A DNA stretch of 43,791 bases from Bacteroidota bacterium (GTDB lineage: Bacteria; Bacteroidota; Bacteroidia; Cytophagales; Cyclobacteriaceae). The stretch spans positions 1 through 43,791 of the forward strand of contig JAFDYY010000029.1 in NCBI GenBank assembly GCA_018267195.1, in the 5' to 3' direction. Both the position numbers and the translations under genes were made by a program. The notes under the pieces are model-generated. The model was not told the DNA's origin and ran no database searches. It worked only from the letters and a program-made list of their open reading frames with translations. Positions 18,210 to 26,695 of this stretch are shown here, one piece after another (position 1 is the stretch's first letter; each line of letters opens with the position of its first letter).

Positions 18210-18611
18210 ATGAAAACAACCATGAGGCAACAACTTGGGCTCCTTATTTTTACGCTATCAATAATAACAATAGATTCAACGAGTTCATCAGCTCAGGAAG
18301 GAGCAACGTACATGCGGATAGCTAAGATTACGGTTGACAGTATAAAGTTAGACGAATACAAAACAGCTTTAAAAGAGCAAATACAATCAGCTCTGCAACT
18401 TGAAAAAGGTGTTTGGTCTTACATTGCCGTGCAAGACAAGAAAAATCCTTCAAAGATTACAATCATGGAAACCTACGCTAGTGTTGATGCCTACCTCACG
18501 CACATTCAAACAGACCATTTTAAAAAATATAAAGTGAGTGTAGCCGACATGGTTAAGCAACTGGAATTAATAGATGTTATTCCAATTGCCATTCAGTCAA
18601 AACCAAAATAA
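18210..18611 (+). CDS. Exported antibiotic-biosynthesis-monooxygenase (ABM) fold protein
   Basis: A 133-residue protein with a signal peptide at about 1-29 (cleavage near SSSAQ). The remainder, YMRIAKITVDSIKLDEYK through ETYASVDAYLTHIQTDHF, follows the dimeric alpha/beta-barrel pattern of the ABM family. That family includes quinol monooxygenases, haem-degrading enzymes and many uncharacterised members. The final His in QTDHFKKY is typically conserved. Export is unusual for the family in general but common among Bacteroidota relatives. The substrate cannot be inferred. Confidence 0.85.
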   Translation: MKTTMRQQLGLLIFTLSIITIDSTSSSAQEGATYMRIAKITVDSIKLDEYKTALKEQIQSALQLEKGVWSYIAVQDKKNPSKITIMETYASVDAYLTHIQTDHFKKYKVSVADMVKQLELIDVIPIAIQSKPK

Positions 18612-18831
18612 AGAAAGGGCACAAAGGAGAGAAAATTCAATCTCCATAACATGGAATAGTTTAGACTTAAATTGGCAGCCGAGCTACAAGCAAAAAAACA
18701 GAGTTGATAAAAAATGATTTGCCTCCGCAGGCATTCACTTGGGCAGATGAAAAATTTAAGTGGTTGTGCCACCGTTACTTCTGTTCGCGGTTGGCGTTTC
18801 CCAAATAATGGCTGCCCCTTATCCGAAATAT

Positions 18832-19410
18832 TTAATGGAATTTCTTCTCCCGGGCTAGCATTTCTATAATTTCTTTCATACGCTTTTCTCTTGTCTCTTG
18901 TTTTTTTGCAGTCTGAAGGCGAAATCCGATAGAGAAAAGATGGGTCTTACTGATATCCTTAAAAATCGCTTCTGCTTTTTTGTTTTTGCTAAGTTCTCTT
19001 AGAAAATCTTCGGGTATAGTCATTTTGCTTGGGGGATCGTATGCCTTTTCCCACCTGCCGTCTGCTTTGGCTTTTTCAACAGCTTTTAATCCGGCAGGTT
19101 TCATTCTTCCTTCATTAATTAATCTTTCAACATGTCCCGTATTTATTTTAGACCAAATACTCTTTGCGCTTCGGGGGCAAAATTTTTGCAGCCAGGCCTG
19201 TTCGTCATGGGCTTGTTTTTGACCATCAATCCACCCGTAGCAAAGAGCCACATCAAGTGCCTCTGCATAGCTGATGGTCTTTTTTCCGGAATCTTTCTTA
19301 AATATTTTGAGCCAAAGCCCATTTGAGTTATCGTGATTCTTTTTGAGCCAAGTTTCAAATGTCTTGGCTGTTCTAAATTCTATTATTGGAACCGTATTTA
19401 ATTTACCCAT
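18832..19410 (-). CDS. YdeI/OmpD-associated (OmdA) family protein
   Basis: A 192-residue cytosolic protein. The blocks FETWLKKNHDNSNGLWLKIFKK, YAEALDVALCYGWIDGQK and WSKINTGHVERLINEGRM are characteristic of the YdeI/OmdA family. Family members have been linked to peptide or bacteriocin stress and to porin-associated phenotypes, but the biochemistry is unknown. The start ATG overlaps the stop of a 50-codon ORF upstream by 8 bp, which suggests translational coupling with it and, further up, with the DUF3024 gene. Confidence 0.88.
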   Translation of the reverse strand: MGKLNTVPIIEFRTAKTFETWLKKNHDNSNGLWLKIFKKDSGKKTISYAEALDVALCYGWIDGQKQAHDEQAWLQKFCPRSAKSIWSKINTGHVERLINEGRMKPAGLKAVEKAKADGRWEKAYDPPSKMTIPEDFLRELSKNKKAEAIFKDISKTHLFSIGFRLQTAKKQETREKRMKEIIEMLAREKKFH

Positions 19411-19555
19411 ATAACGGTAGCTTTTTTCCGTTCTCTATGCGTGCCGCAAGATCAGCCATCAGAGGGATTCCTGCCATCATTAGAATTGGCTTTCCCGAAA
19501 CATGATGTATGCAAGCCGCTCTGCCTACATTCTTATTAGCCCCAAAAACAACCAT
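19403..19555 (-). CDS. Unrecognised 50-residue ORF coupled to its neighbours
   Basis: A complete ATG-to-TAA frame of 50 codons fills the gap between the DUF3024 and YdeI genes. It overlaps the DUF3024 stop by 20 bp and the YdeI start by 8 bp, an arrangement typical of coupled translation. The product reads as protein-like rather than random (GIPLMADLAARIENGKKLP near the end, RAACIHHVSGKP in the middle) but matches no family I know. It may be a genuine small protein or the tail of a decayed larger gene. The purine-rich GTGGAAGAAG before the ATG could serve as ribosome binding site. Confidence 0.45.
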   Translation of the reverse strand: MVVFGANKNVGRAACIHHVSGKPILMMAGIPLMADLAARIENGKKLPLYG

Positions 19556-19883
19556 GTTTATCTTCTTCCACCAGATGAACAAATTCGGCCACCGTTTTTA
19601 CGGTTGGCTTGGGTGTATAGCTATACCATTTTAAATTTGACCGCATCCAAAAAACCTTCCAATGATTTTTTGCTTTCACAAAAGTGGTTTTGGCCATTTC
19701 GTATTCACAAATTATTTCCGGGTTTTTCCACTTTGGTCTAATCTCAAAAATAAATATGTTTTGACCATCAATTCTATAACCTATATCTAACTCGGGTCTT
19801 ATATTCTCAGGAGGTCTTACACGGCTCAGAAAATTTTCCATCACTTCAATTACTTCTACTACTTGTAATGTGTCGATTGGCAT
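19536..19883 (-). CDS. DUF3024 family protein
   Basis: A 115-residue protein. The blocks RPPENIRPELDIGYRID, FEIRPKW, AKTTFVKAKNHWKVFWMR, LKWYSY and the C-terminal EEDKHGCFWG are typical of DUF3024. The family is common in bacteria as a stand-alone small protein and its function is unknown; the fold seems to be a mixed alpha/beta sheet rich in Trp and Arg. The start at 19883 gives the usual length. It heads a three-frame coupled unit with the 50-codon ORF and the YdeI-type gene, and lies 18 bp from the stop of the symporter gene upstream. Confidence 0.85.
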   Translation of the reverse strand: MPIDTLQVVEVIEVMENFLSRVRPPENIRPELDIGYRIDGQNIFIFEIRPKWKNPEIICEYEMAKTTFVKAKNHWKVFWMRSNLKWYSYTPKPTVKTVAEFVHLVEEDKHGCFWG

Positions 19884-19901
19884 GGTATCTATTATTTTTG
19901 G

Positions 19902-21254
19902 TCAGTCTTTATATTCGCCCTCCCACTTAGCCACAACCACCGTGGCTAAACAATTGCCGAGTACGTTGGTTCCGGTTCGGGCCATATCCATAATGGCGTC
20001 TACTCCCAGAACGACAAAAGCTTTGTGCGGGTCAATCCCCATATCGGCCACCGTGGCTACTAAAATTAAAAATGTAGCTCCCCGCACGCCCGCCACGCCT
20101 TTGCTGGTAAGCATCAGAATAAGCACCATTTTTATTTGTTCGCCCAACGATAAATCTACACCTGCCATTTGCGCTACAAACACCGAAGCAAGTGAAAGAT
20201 ACAAGGTGCTTCCATCCAGATTAAAACTGTAACCGGTAGGCAGCACAAACGAAACCACTTTACGCGGAATGCCCATCTCTTCCAGGTTTTCCATAGCCTT
20301 GGGCAAAGCCGATTCGCTGGTAGCCGTAGAAAAAGCAATGGTTACCGGTTCGGCAACGGCCTGAATAAATTTTTTAAAATTCAGTTTGATAATCAGGCCA
20401 ATCGGCACAAGGACAAATAAAATAAAAACAACCAGTGCCGCATACAGTGTGGCCACCAGCATGGCCAGATTTTTTAATACATCAAAACCAAATGATGCAA
20501 TAGAATAGGCCAGCGCCCCAAATACGGCAAAGGGAGCAAAGTACATAACGATGTTTGTAAACTTAAACATCACTTCCGACAGGCCTTCACAAAATTCCAG
20601 CATTGGTTTGCGTTTAGATTCGCTCAGCATAGCCAGCGCAACCGCAAATAATATGCTGAAGACTACCACTTGCAGCACCTGCCCCTCGGCTATGGCTTTC
20701 GCAATATTTTCTGGGAAAATATCGAGCACCACATCATGTGATTCTTTTTGTGCCAGCAATTTTTCAGCACGCTGCTCCTGTGTTTGCTGAATATTTACTA
20801 CAGCTCCCTCCCCGGCTTTGGTAAGATTAATGGCAGCCAACCCGATAAACAGTGCCAAGGTGGTAACTGCCTCAAAATAGATAATGGCTTTCAGCCCCAT
20901 GCGGCCCACTTGCTTAAGATTGGAGTGGGCGGCAATACCTACTACCAACGTAGAAAAAATCAACGGGGCAATAATGGTTTTAATTAATCGTAAAAAAATA
21001 CTGCTCAGTGTATTCAGGTGCAGGGCGGCTTGAGGAAAAGAAAAGCCGACCTCGCATCCGAGAAACATACTTACCACGATCCAGCCGGTGAGCGTGCTGC
21101 GATGATAAGCCCAGTAAATCATAGCCAGCCACACCAGCCAGCGTGTGGCGGTAAGCACAACCGGACTGACCGAAACGGCATAATGATCTGCTACGCTGAG
21201 CAGCAGTGCTACCGAGGCAGTAATAAATACAAGTAAACCTGGTTTTATTTTCAC
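19902..21254 (-). CDS. Dicarboxylate/amino acid:cation symporter (DAACS family)
   Basis: An inner-membrane transporter of the GltP/DctA type, with about eight membrane helices and two re-entrant loops. Signature blocks are STATSESALPKAMENLEEMG (hairpin 1), GYSFNLDGSTLYLSLASVF (helix 7) and the Gly-rich hairpin 2 near LTSKGVAGVRGATF. It should import C4-dicarboxylates or glutamate/aspartate with protons or sodium. The longest frame begins at 21404 but overlaps the divergent nifU-like gene and its leader. I place the start at an in-frame GTG (21252-21254), giving about 450 residues and an N terminus starting at the first helix. That start is uncertain. Asn/Asp in helix 7 (NLDGS rather than NMDG) is a small deviation. 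Confidence 0.9.
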   Translation of the reverse strand: MKIKPGLLVFITASVALLLSVADHYAVSVSPVVLTATRWLVWLAMIYWAYHRSTLTGWIVVSMFLGCEVGFSFPQAALHLNTLSSIFLRLIKTIIAPLIFSTLVVGIAAHSNLKQVGRMGLKAIIYFEAVTTLALFIGLAAINLTKAGEGAVVNIQQTQEQRAEKLLAQKESHDVVLDIFPENIAKAIAEGQVLQVVVFSILFAVALAMLSESKRKPMLEFCEGLSEVMFKFTNIVMYFAPFAVFGALAYSIASFGFDVLKNLAMLVATLYAALVVFILFVLVPIGLIIKLNFKKFIQAVAEPVTIAFSTATSESALPKAMENLEEMGIPRKVVSFVLPTGYSFNLDGSTLYLSLASVFVAQMAGVDLSLGEQIKMVLILMLTSKGVAGVRGATFLILVATVADMGIDPHKAFVVLGVDAIMDMARTGTNVLGNCLATVVVAKWEGEYKD

Positions 21255-21324
21255 GCCATTATTTTTTTGAAAGTTACAACCTACAATCTTAAATCTTGCC
21301 AGTCTATTCGAAAATCTAAACTGA

Positions 21325-21352
21325 TTGTATGAACTAATTTCCTTTACCTTTG
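21325..21352 (+). promoter_or_regulatory. Likely promoter of the nifU-like gene
   Basis: TACCTTTG at 21345-21352 fits TAnnTTTG and lies 26 bp before the ATG. A TTG at 21325-21327 is 17 bp further up, slightly closer than the preferred 19 bp. Confidence 0.45.
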
Positions 21353-21378
21353 TTGCAAGATAAAATGATTGAGCGATT

Positions 21379-21954
21379 ATGTTGAAAACTGCCCCTAAAA
21401 ACATTCATTTATACCTCGAAAGTAACCCCAACCCCAATTCGTTGAAATTTGTGGTAAACGAAATGCTGGTGCCCGATGGAATGAGTTTTGATTTCCCCAG
21501 CCCGGCCGATGCCGAGGAAGCGCCCTTGGCACAGGAACTATTCATGTATCCTTTTGTGGACCGGGTATTTTATATGAGCAATTTTGTTACCGTTACTAAA
21601 AAAGAAGATGTGGAATGGATTGAAATTCAGGATACCCTTAAAAAACACATCAAAGATTTTTTGGAATCAGGAAAATTGATTCTTGATAAGAAAACGATCG
21701 AAGCACCCGCGCAAGATGAAACCGAAACCATCAAAAAAATAAAAACCATTCTGGATGAATACATTAAGCCAGCCGTAGAGCAAGATGGCGGAGCTATTAC
21801 CTTTCACTCGTACGAAGGTAAAAAAGTACGCGTAACTTTGCAGGGTTCTTGCAGTGGCTGCCCCTCTTCTACTATTACCCTGAAAGCCGGCATCGAAAAC
21901 CTCTTTAAAAAAATGATGCCTCAGGAAGTGGAAGAAGTGGAAGCTATGAGTTGA
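21379..21954 (+). CDS. NifU-type Fe-S cluster scaffold protein (Nfu)
   Basis: A 191-residue protein with two domains. Residues 8-95 are the Nfu N-terminal domain (IHLYLESNPNPNSLKFVVNEML). Residues 115-190 are the NifU C-terminal domain with the cluster-binding pair Cys158-Cys161 in GSCSGCPSST. It should carry a 4Fe-4S cluster bound between two subunits and hand it to target enzymes. The same architecture occurs in mitochondrial NFU1 and bacterial Nfu proteins. It is transcribed divergently from the symporter gene across a spacer of about 124 bp. The next gene begins 70 bp downstream in the same direction. Confidence 0.93.
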   Translation: MLKTAPKNIHLYLESNPNPNSLKFVVNEMLVPDGMSFDFPSPADAEEAPLAQELFMYPFVDRVFYMSNFVTVTKKEDVEWIEIQDTLKKHIKDFLESGKLILDKKTIEAPAQDETETIKKIKTILDEYIKPAVEQDGGAITFHSYEGKKVRVTLQGSCSGCPSSTITLKAGIENLFKKMMPQEVEEVEAMS

Positions 21955-22024
21955 TACTTTCTTTTTCGTTTTTATAAGTCTGCCGAATCCTGTATATTTA
22001 AGAAGCCATCTTCTTAACCCGCCT

Positions 22025-22444
22025 ATGATCGTTCTGGAGAATGAATACATAGTTTGCGAACTTGATTCGTCTGTACCGGTGCTTAAACACAAATGGAAAG
22101 AGCCTGTGCCGGGCGATATCTTCCGTAAATACCTGATTGAGATATTAGAAAAATACCGGAGTCTGCAAAAAGAATATCCAAAGTTGGCCTGGCTGGCCGA
22201 TACCCGTTTTCTGGGTGAGGTAGATAAAGAAACCGAACAGTGGTTTACCGAAGTGTGGGATGATCTGCTCTTCAATCAAGCTCATGTAAAATACCATGCC
22301 GTTATTTTAGGTGAAGATCTGTTTGCCGAATACCCGATGGAAAAATTTAAAATGGATGCCGAAGTAAAGTTTAAAAAAAACGGAGTGCAGCTCGGTCTCT
22401 TTTCCGATGAAGAAGAAGCTTACGACTGGGTGCGCACCCGGTAA
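22025..22444 (+). CDS. Small cytosolic protein, perhaps STAS/SpoIIAA-like
   Basis: A 139-residue protein without signal or membrane segments. The alternation of strands and helices (YIVCELDSSVPVLKHKW, then FRKYLIEILEKY, WLADTRFLG, HAVILGEDLF, and a final LFSDEEEAYDWV helix) resembles the SpoIIAA/STAS-like proteins that Bacteroidota encode in many copies. I hold this only loosely. A degenerate TATATTTA lies upstream. The surface-protein frame begins 8 bp after its stop, so the two may be co-transcribed. Confidence 0.65.
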   Translation: MIVLENEYIVCELDSSVPVLKHKWKEPVPGDIFRKYLIEILEKYRSLQKEYPKLAWLADTRFLGEVDKETEQWFTEVWDDLLFNQAHVKYHAVILGEDLFAEYPMEKFKMDAEVKFKKNGVQLGLFSDEEEAYDWVRTR

Positions 22445-22452
22445 ATTAAGGT

Positions 22453-25400
22453 ATGTGCCGTTGGGGAAAATCATTATGGCTGCTCCTGTATTCTTTAAAC
22501 CTCTCTGCGGGCCCCGGAGTAACATTCATTGAAAATAAAGGGCAGTGGCGTACCCCATTCGATTTTGCAGGTAAAACGCAAGGCGTATTTTTTGGATTTA
22601 GAGCCGGAGAGTTTAGTTATACTTTAATGGATGTGCCGGCAGGCCAACACCATGGTGGTTCGTTCAGACCTGAAGCCACAAGAAACAAATCCCTCATCAA
22701 CGGGTATGCACTAAAAACGCATTTTATCAATTTTAATAGAGTAACCTCCTCACACCCATTTGGCCTACATCCAGAATACTTCAATTATTTTTTAGGTTCT
22801 ACTCCCTCGCAATGGCAATCGAACGTGAAAGGGTATGATGGCGTAGTATACCCCGACATTTATTGTGGTATCGATTTAAAAGTTTACTCCGAAGGCAGTT
22901 CTATCAAGTACGATTTTATTATCAGCCCGGGAGCAGACCCAAAAATAATTTGATGGAAATACGATGGAGCCGAACCGACAACCGAAGCCGGAAACATAAC
23001 TATTAAAACCCCGTTCGGAAGTATTTATGAACAAAAACCTTTGGCTTATCAGGTCATCAATCAGGAGAAGGTATATATAGAAATTTCTTATACCATAACC
23101 GAAAATGAGGTAACGTTTCAGGTAGGGCATTACGATCCTTGTTATGCACTTATTATTGACCCGCTCCTCATCTTCTCTACTTATTCAGGTTCTACAGCCG
23201 ATAATTGGGGGAGCACGGCCACCCCGGGCGAAAAAGGAACTCTTTATTCATCGGGTGTAACTAACCTCTATTTAGGAGGAAATTTTCCGGCTACCTCAGG
23301 TGCCTTTCAAACAAGTTATGGAGGCCTCTTTGATGTAGCTGTTTTAAAATATGATTCGTCAGGGCATCAATTGCTCTACGCATCTTATTTAGGTGGTTCA
23401 TTTTCCGAATCGCCCCATAGCTTGGTCATGGATAAAGATCAAAACCTATTAGTGCTGGGCACCACAAGTTCGTTTAATTTCCCTACCAGCACCTCGGCAT
23501 TTAAAAAAACATTTAGCGGAGGGGTAGCTATTCCTCAAAATTCTTTTGATAAAGAAATTCCAATTCCTTACGAAAACGGATCGGATATTTTTATCAGTAA
23601 AATTTCTAAAGACGGCACTCAACTTTTGGCCAGCACTTATCTGGGCGGATCTGATAATGACGGACTGAACCCGAACAGCAGCCCGCTGGTAAAAAACTAT
23701 GGCGACCAGATGCGCGGAGATATTATCAGCGACACACAAGGGAATATATTCGTAAGCTCCGTAAGTTCTTCATCTGATTTTCCTGTAATCAATAGCTTTA
23801 ACCTCAATTATAAAGGAGGAGAAACTGATGCTATTATTTTGAAGATGAATACTAACCTTTCGCAATTAACGTGGAGTGCTTTTGTAGGAGGCAGTGCAGC
23901 CGATGCCTCTCACACTATTCAATTAGATTCTAAAGGAAATCTGTTTGTGGGCGGTGGCACAACCAGTGCTGATTTTCCGGTCACACCCGGGGCCTACCAA
24001 ACCACACAGGCAGGCGATGCCGATGGCTGGATGGCCAAAATAAAAAACGATGGCTCGGCCATCCTACAATGTACTTTTACCGGCACCAGCCAGTTTAACC
24101 AAGTGTATTTTTTAGATTTGGATAAAAATAAAAATGTGTATGTATATGGACAAACCGTTGGTTCCTTTCCAGTTACACCCGGAGCCTACAACAACCCCAA
24201 CAGCGGGCAGTTCGTTCAGAAATTCGACAGCACCCTTACCAAGTTATTGTTCTCTACCGTGTTTGGTTCCGGCATTGGCTTACCCAATATTTCGCCTACG
24301 GCTTTTTTGGTAAATGATTGTAATAACATCTATCTCTCAGGCTGGGGCGGGTTGATCAACAGCCAACTGGGCTATTGGAACAGTTCTACATTTAATATGC
24401 CGCTCTCGCCCACGGCATTACAAAAAACTACCAGCGGTTCTGATTTTTATTTTATCGTGCTTTCACAAGATGGCAGCCAGTTATTGTATTCCACCTATTT
24501 TGGCGGCCCCGACTCGCGCACGCATGTAGATGGAGGTACGTGCCGTTTTGATAAAAAGGGAGTAGTCTATCATGTGGTTTGCTCCGGGTGTCAGGCTTTT
24601 AATGCCGCTGGCAAACAAACATCAGACTTCCCTACAACGCCAACCGCCTGGAGCCGGACTAACAAAAGTTTAAATTGCAACAATGCTGCTTTTAAATTCG
24701 ATTTATCATCTCTAAAAGCTATTATCCAAACCAACTCCGTTCACCTCAATCAGCCCGGCATTAACCATGTATGTTTAGGTGATAAAATTATTTTTCAAAA
24801 CCTGAGCATAGGAGGGCAATTATACACTTGGAATTTAGGCGACACCCATCAGCTTGTGAAGCCGGATACCGGCATGATCGTTTATCAATATACCCAACCC
24901 GGCAACTACCCGGTACGATTAAAAGTAGTTGACAACGGCACCTGCTCGGGCAAGGATTCAACCTCAACCAACATTTCGGTTTACACTCCGTTGGGATTAG
25001 CCGGAAATGATTTATCTATTTGTTTTGGTTCAGAGGCTACTCTTCTTGCCTCGGGGGGGACAACCTATCAGTGGGCAACTTCCGATCATTCCTATTCTTC
25101 ATCCAGCCAAAATCCAATTGTCAGCCCTCAAAAAAACACCAATTATTTTGTTACGATTACCGATGTAAACGGATGTGTACGTCAGGATACTCTTCAGGTT
25201 AAAGTGGTGCCCGGCATAGACCTTAAGTTTAAAGCCAATGCTGTTTTTGGATGCGATGGAAGGCCTCCATTAAGAGTAGAAAATCAGACGGATCCTTCTG
25301 AAGAAGTATTTTTTGATTTTGGCGATGGCTCTACATCCGATCTGCCACAAGCTGTACATACCTATGCTGTCGATGGCAATTACACCATTCGCCTGATTGG

Positions 25401-25725
25401 GAAAAAAGAATTTTGTGTGTACGAAAAATCGGTTACTCTCCCCTTTTTCTATCGGTTTGTACCAAATGTTTTTACCCCTGATGAATCACCCGGCTTAAAT
25501 GACACCTTTGTGTTGCAATATGGAAGCAACAAAGCCCTTGCCGGAGCCACTCAGGCTGCGCAAATTTCATTAACCGTAATTGATCGCTGGGGTAAACCAG
25601 TTTATCAAAACGATAATTATAAAAATGATTGGGCTGCTCAAAATGTAGGAGGGGGTATTTATTATTTTGAGGCGATCATTCAAAATGAAGTTACCTGCAA
25701 AGGATGGGTACACATAATTAAATGA
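22453..25725 (+). pseudogene. Large SBBP/PKD/CHU_C surface protein interrupted by one in-frame TGA
   Basis: One reading frame of 1091 codons spans the whole interval, broken only by TGA at 22951-22953 (codon 167). Before the stop are a signal-like N terminus and an ENKGQW-type N-terminal domain (DUF7948-like). Directly after it the same domain continues in the same frame (WKYDGAEPTTEAGN). Then come several SBBP-type beta-propeller repeats (YLGGS, then TTSSFNFPTS, recurring), a PKD-like domain near 24770-24990, another Ig/PKD-like stretch, and a C-terminal T9SS type B sorting domain (FVPNVFTPDESPGLNDTF, then IDRWGKPVYQNDNY). The intact protein would be exported through the type IX system and displayed on the surface. 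A fresh nonsense mutation, a sequencing error or readthrough are all possible. The downstream part alone would lack a signal peptide. Confidence 0.8.
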
Positions 25726-25728
25726 CAA

Positions 25729-26610
25729 TTACTTTTTTTGGTTGGCCAGAAAAACACCTCCTAAAATCAGTGCCATACCAAAGAAGTGCCCCCACAGAAG
25801 CACTTCGCCATCTATTACGCCCCACATTACCGATACTACCGGCATAACATACGTAACCGAACTGGTAAAAAGTGGCGAAGCAATGCGCAGCAGTTTGTAA
25901 AAAAGCAAGTTGGCTACGGCCGTACTCATCAGTGCCAGAATGGCTATAAACATAAATGCTTTCCATGCCCCCGGAACATGGAGGAGTTTGTCGGTAAATC
26001 CGGTGAAACCAAAAAGATAAACGTAAGCCAATGGGGCTATGAACAATAATGAAACGCTGATCAGTGTCATCGGGTCTAACCCAATCACTTTAAATTTGAT
26101 GAAGTTCAGGTTCAATCCATAACAAGCACATGCTAATACAATCAATAAAGCCCAGGCATTAAATCCACCCAGTGTTCCTTCATCACGAACCACTGCCAAC
26201 ACAATGCATCCGATAAAGCTGATTACAATACCCAAAATGGCTCCTCCTCGAAAACGCTGCGAAAAAAAAGCCGCACCTATAATTACCGTCCACACGGGCG
26301 AGAGCGTATTAATTATTCCCGCCACCGAACTGCTCAGGTGTGTCTGAGCAGTCGCAAACAAAAAGGCCGGGATAAAAACAGCCAGCATACCCGATACAAA
26401 TAACTTCCAATATTCTTTCGGTTGGATTTCGCGAACCCGGGTAAACGCCACCGGCATAAGAAAAAGAAATGCAGCCGCCACACGCAGAGCACCTACTTCA
26501 TCCGGAGAAAATACTTTAAGCCCTTGTTTAATCAGGATGAACGAAGTTCCCCAAATAAGTGATAACACCAACAACAAGGTAACAGCAGCAAATCGGTTGG
26601 GGTCGTTCAT
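25729..26610 (-). CDS. DMT-superfamily transporter (EamA)
   Basis: A 293-residue inner-membrane protein with ten predicted helices in two EamA repeats. The first repeat begins LVLSLIWGTSFILIKQGL and includes the motif FLFATAQTHLSSSVAGIINTLSPVWTVIIG. The second begins near ALLIVLACACYGLNLNFIKF and includes LFTSSVTYVMPVVSVMWGVIDGE. The family exports metabolites, often amino acids; the substrate is unknown here. The start is taken at MNDPNRF (26608-26610); an upstream ATG would add 12 residues. Its stop lies 3 bp from the stop of the converging surface-protein gene. Confidence 0.9.
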   Translation of the reverse strand: MNDPNRFAAVTLLLVLSLIWGTSFILIKQGLKVFSPDEVGALRVAAAFLFLMPVAFTRVREIQPKEYWKLFVSGMLAVFIPAFLFATAQTHLSSSVAGIINTLSPVWTVIIGAAFFSQRFRGGAILGIVISFIGCIVLAVVRDEGTLGGFNAWALLIVLACACYGLNLNFIKFKVIGLDPMTLISVSLLFIAPLAYVYLFGFTGFTDKLLHVPGAWKAFMFIAILALMSTAVANLLFYKLLRIASPLFTSSVTYVMPVVSVMWGVIDGEVLLWGHFFGMALILGGVFLANQKK

Positions 26611-26695
26611 TAAAATAAATTGGGCGCAAAGATTAATAAACAACAAGTCATTTCCATACTTTTTTTCGCTGAATCTAAATGTTTAGTTTTAACCA

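Noticed and set aside
19403..19480. Resemblance of the sequence before the YdeI-type gene to the attC-like right arm (TGCGGCA and GAACG, then CGTTATATG)
   Set aside because: The blocks are not in the right order or spacing, no left arm is found downstream of the gene, and the stretch is better explained as part of the 50-codon frame.
19870..20232. 120-codon frame opposite the symporter gene
   Set aside because: Antisense shadow of a well-supported transporter; no motif and Ser/Thr/Ala-rich random composition.
22951..22953. Selenocysteine or programmed readthrough at the in-frame TGA of the surface protein
   Set aside because: No hairpin resembling a selenocysteine element is evident just after it, and the residue is not at a redox site; mutation or sequence error is simpler.
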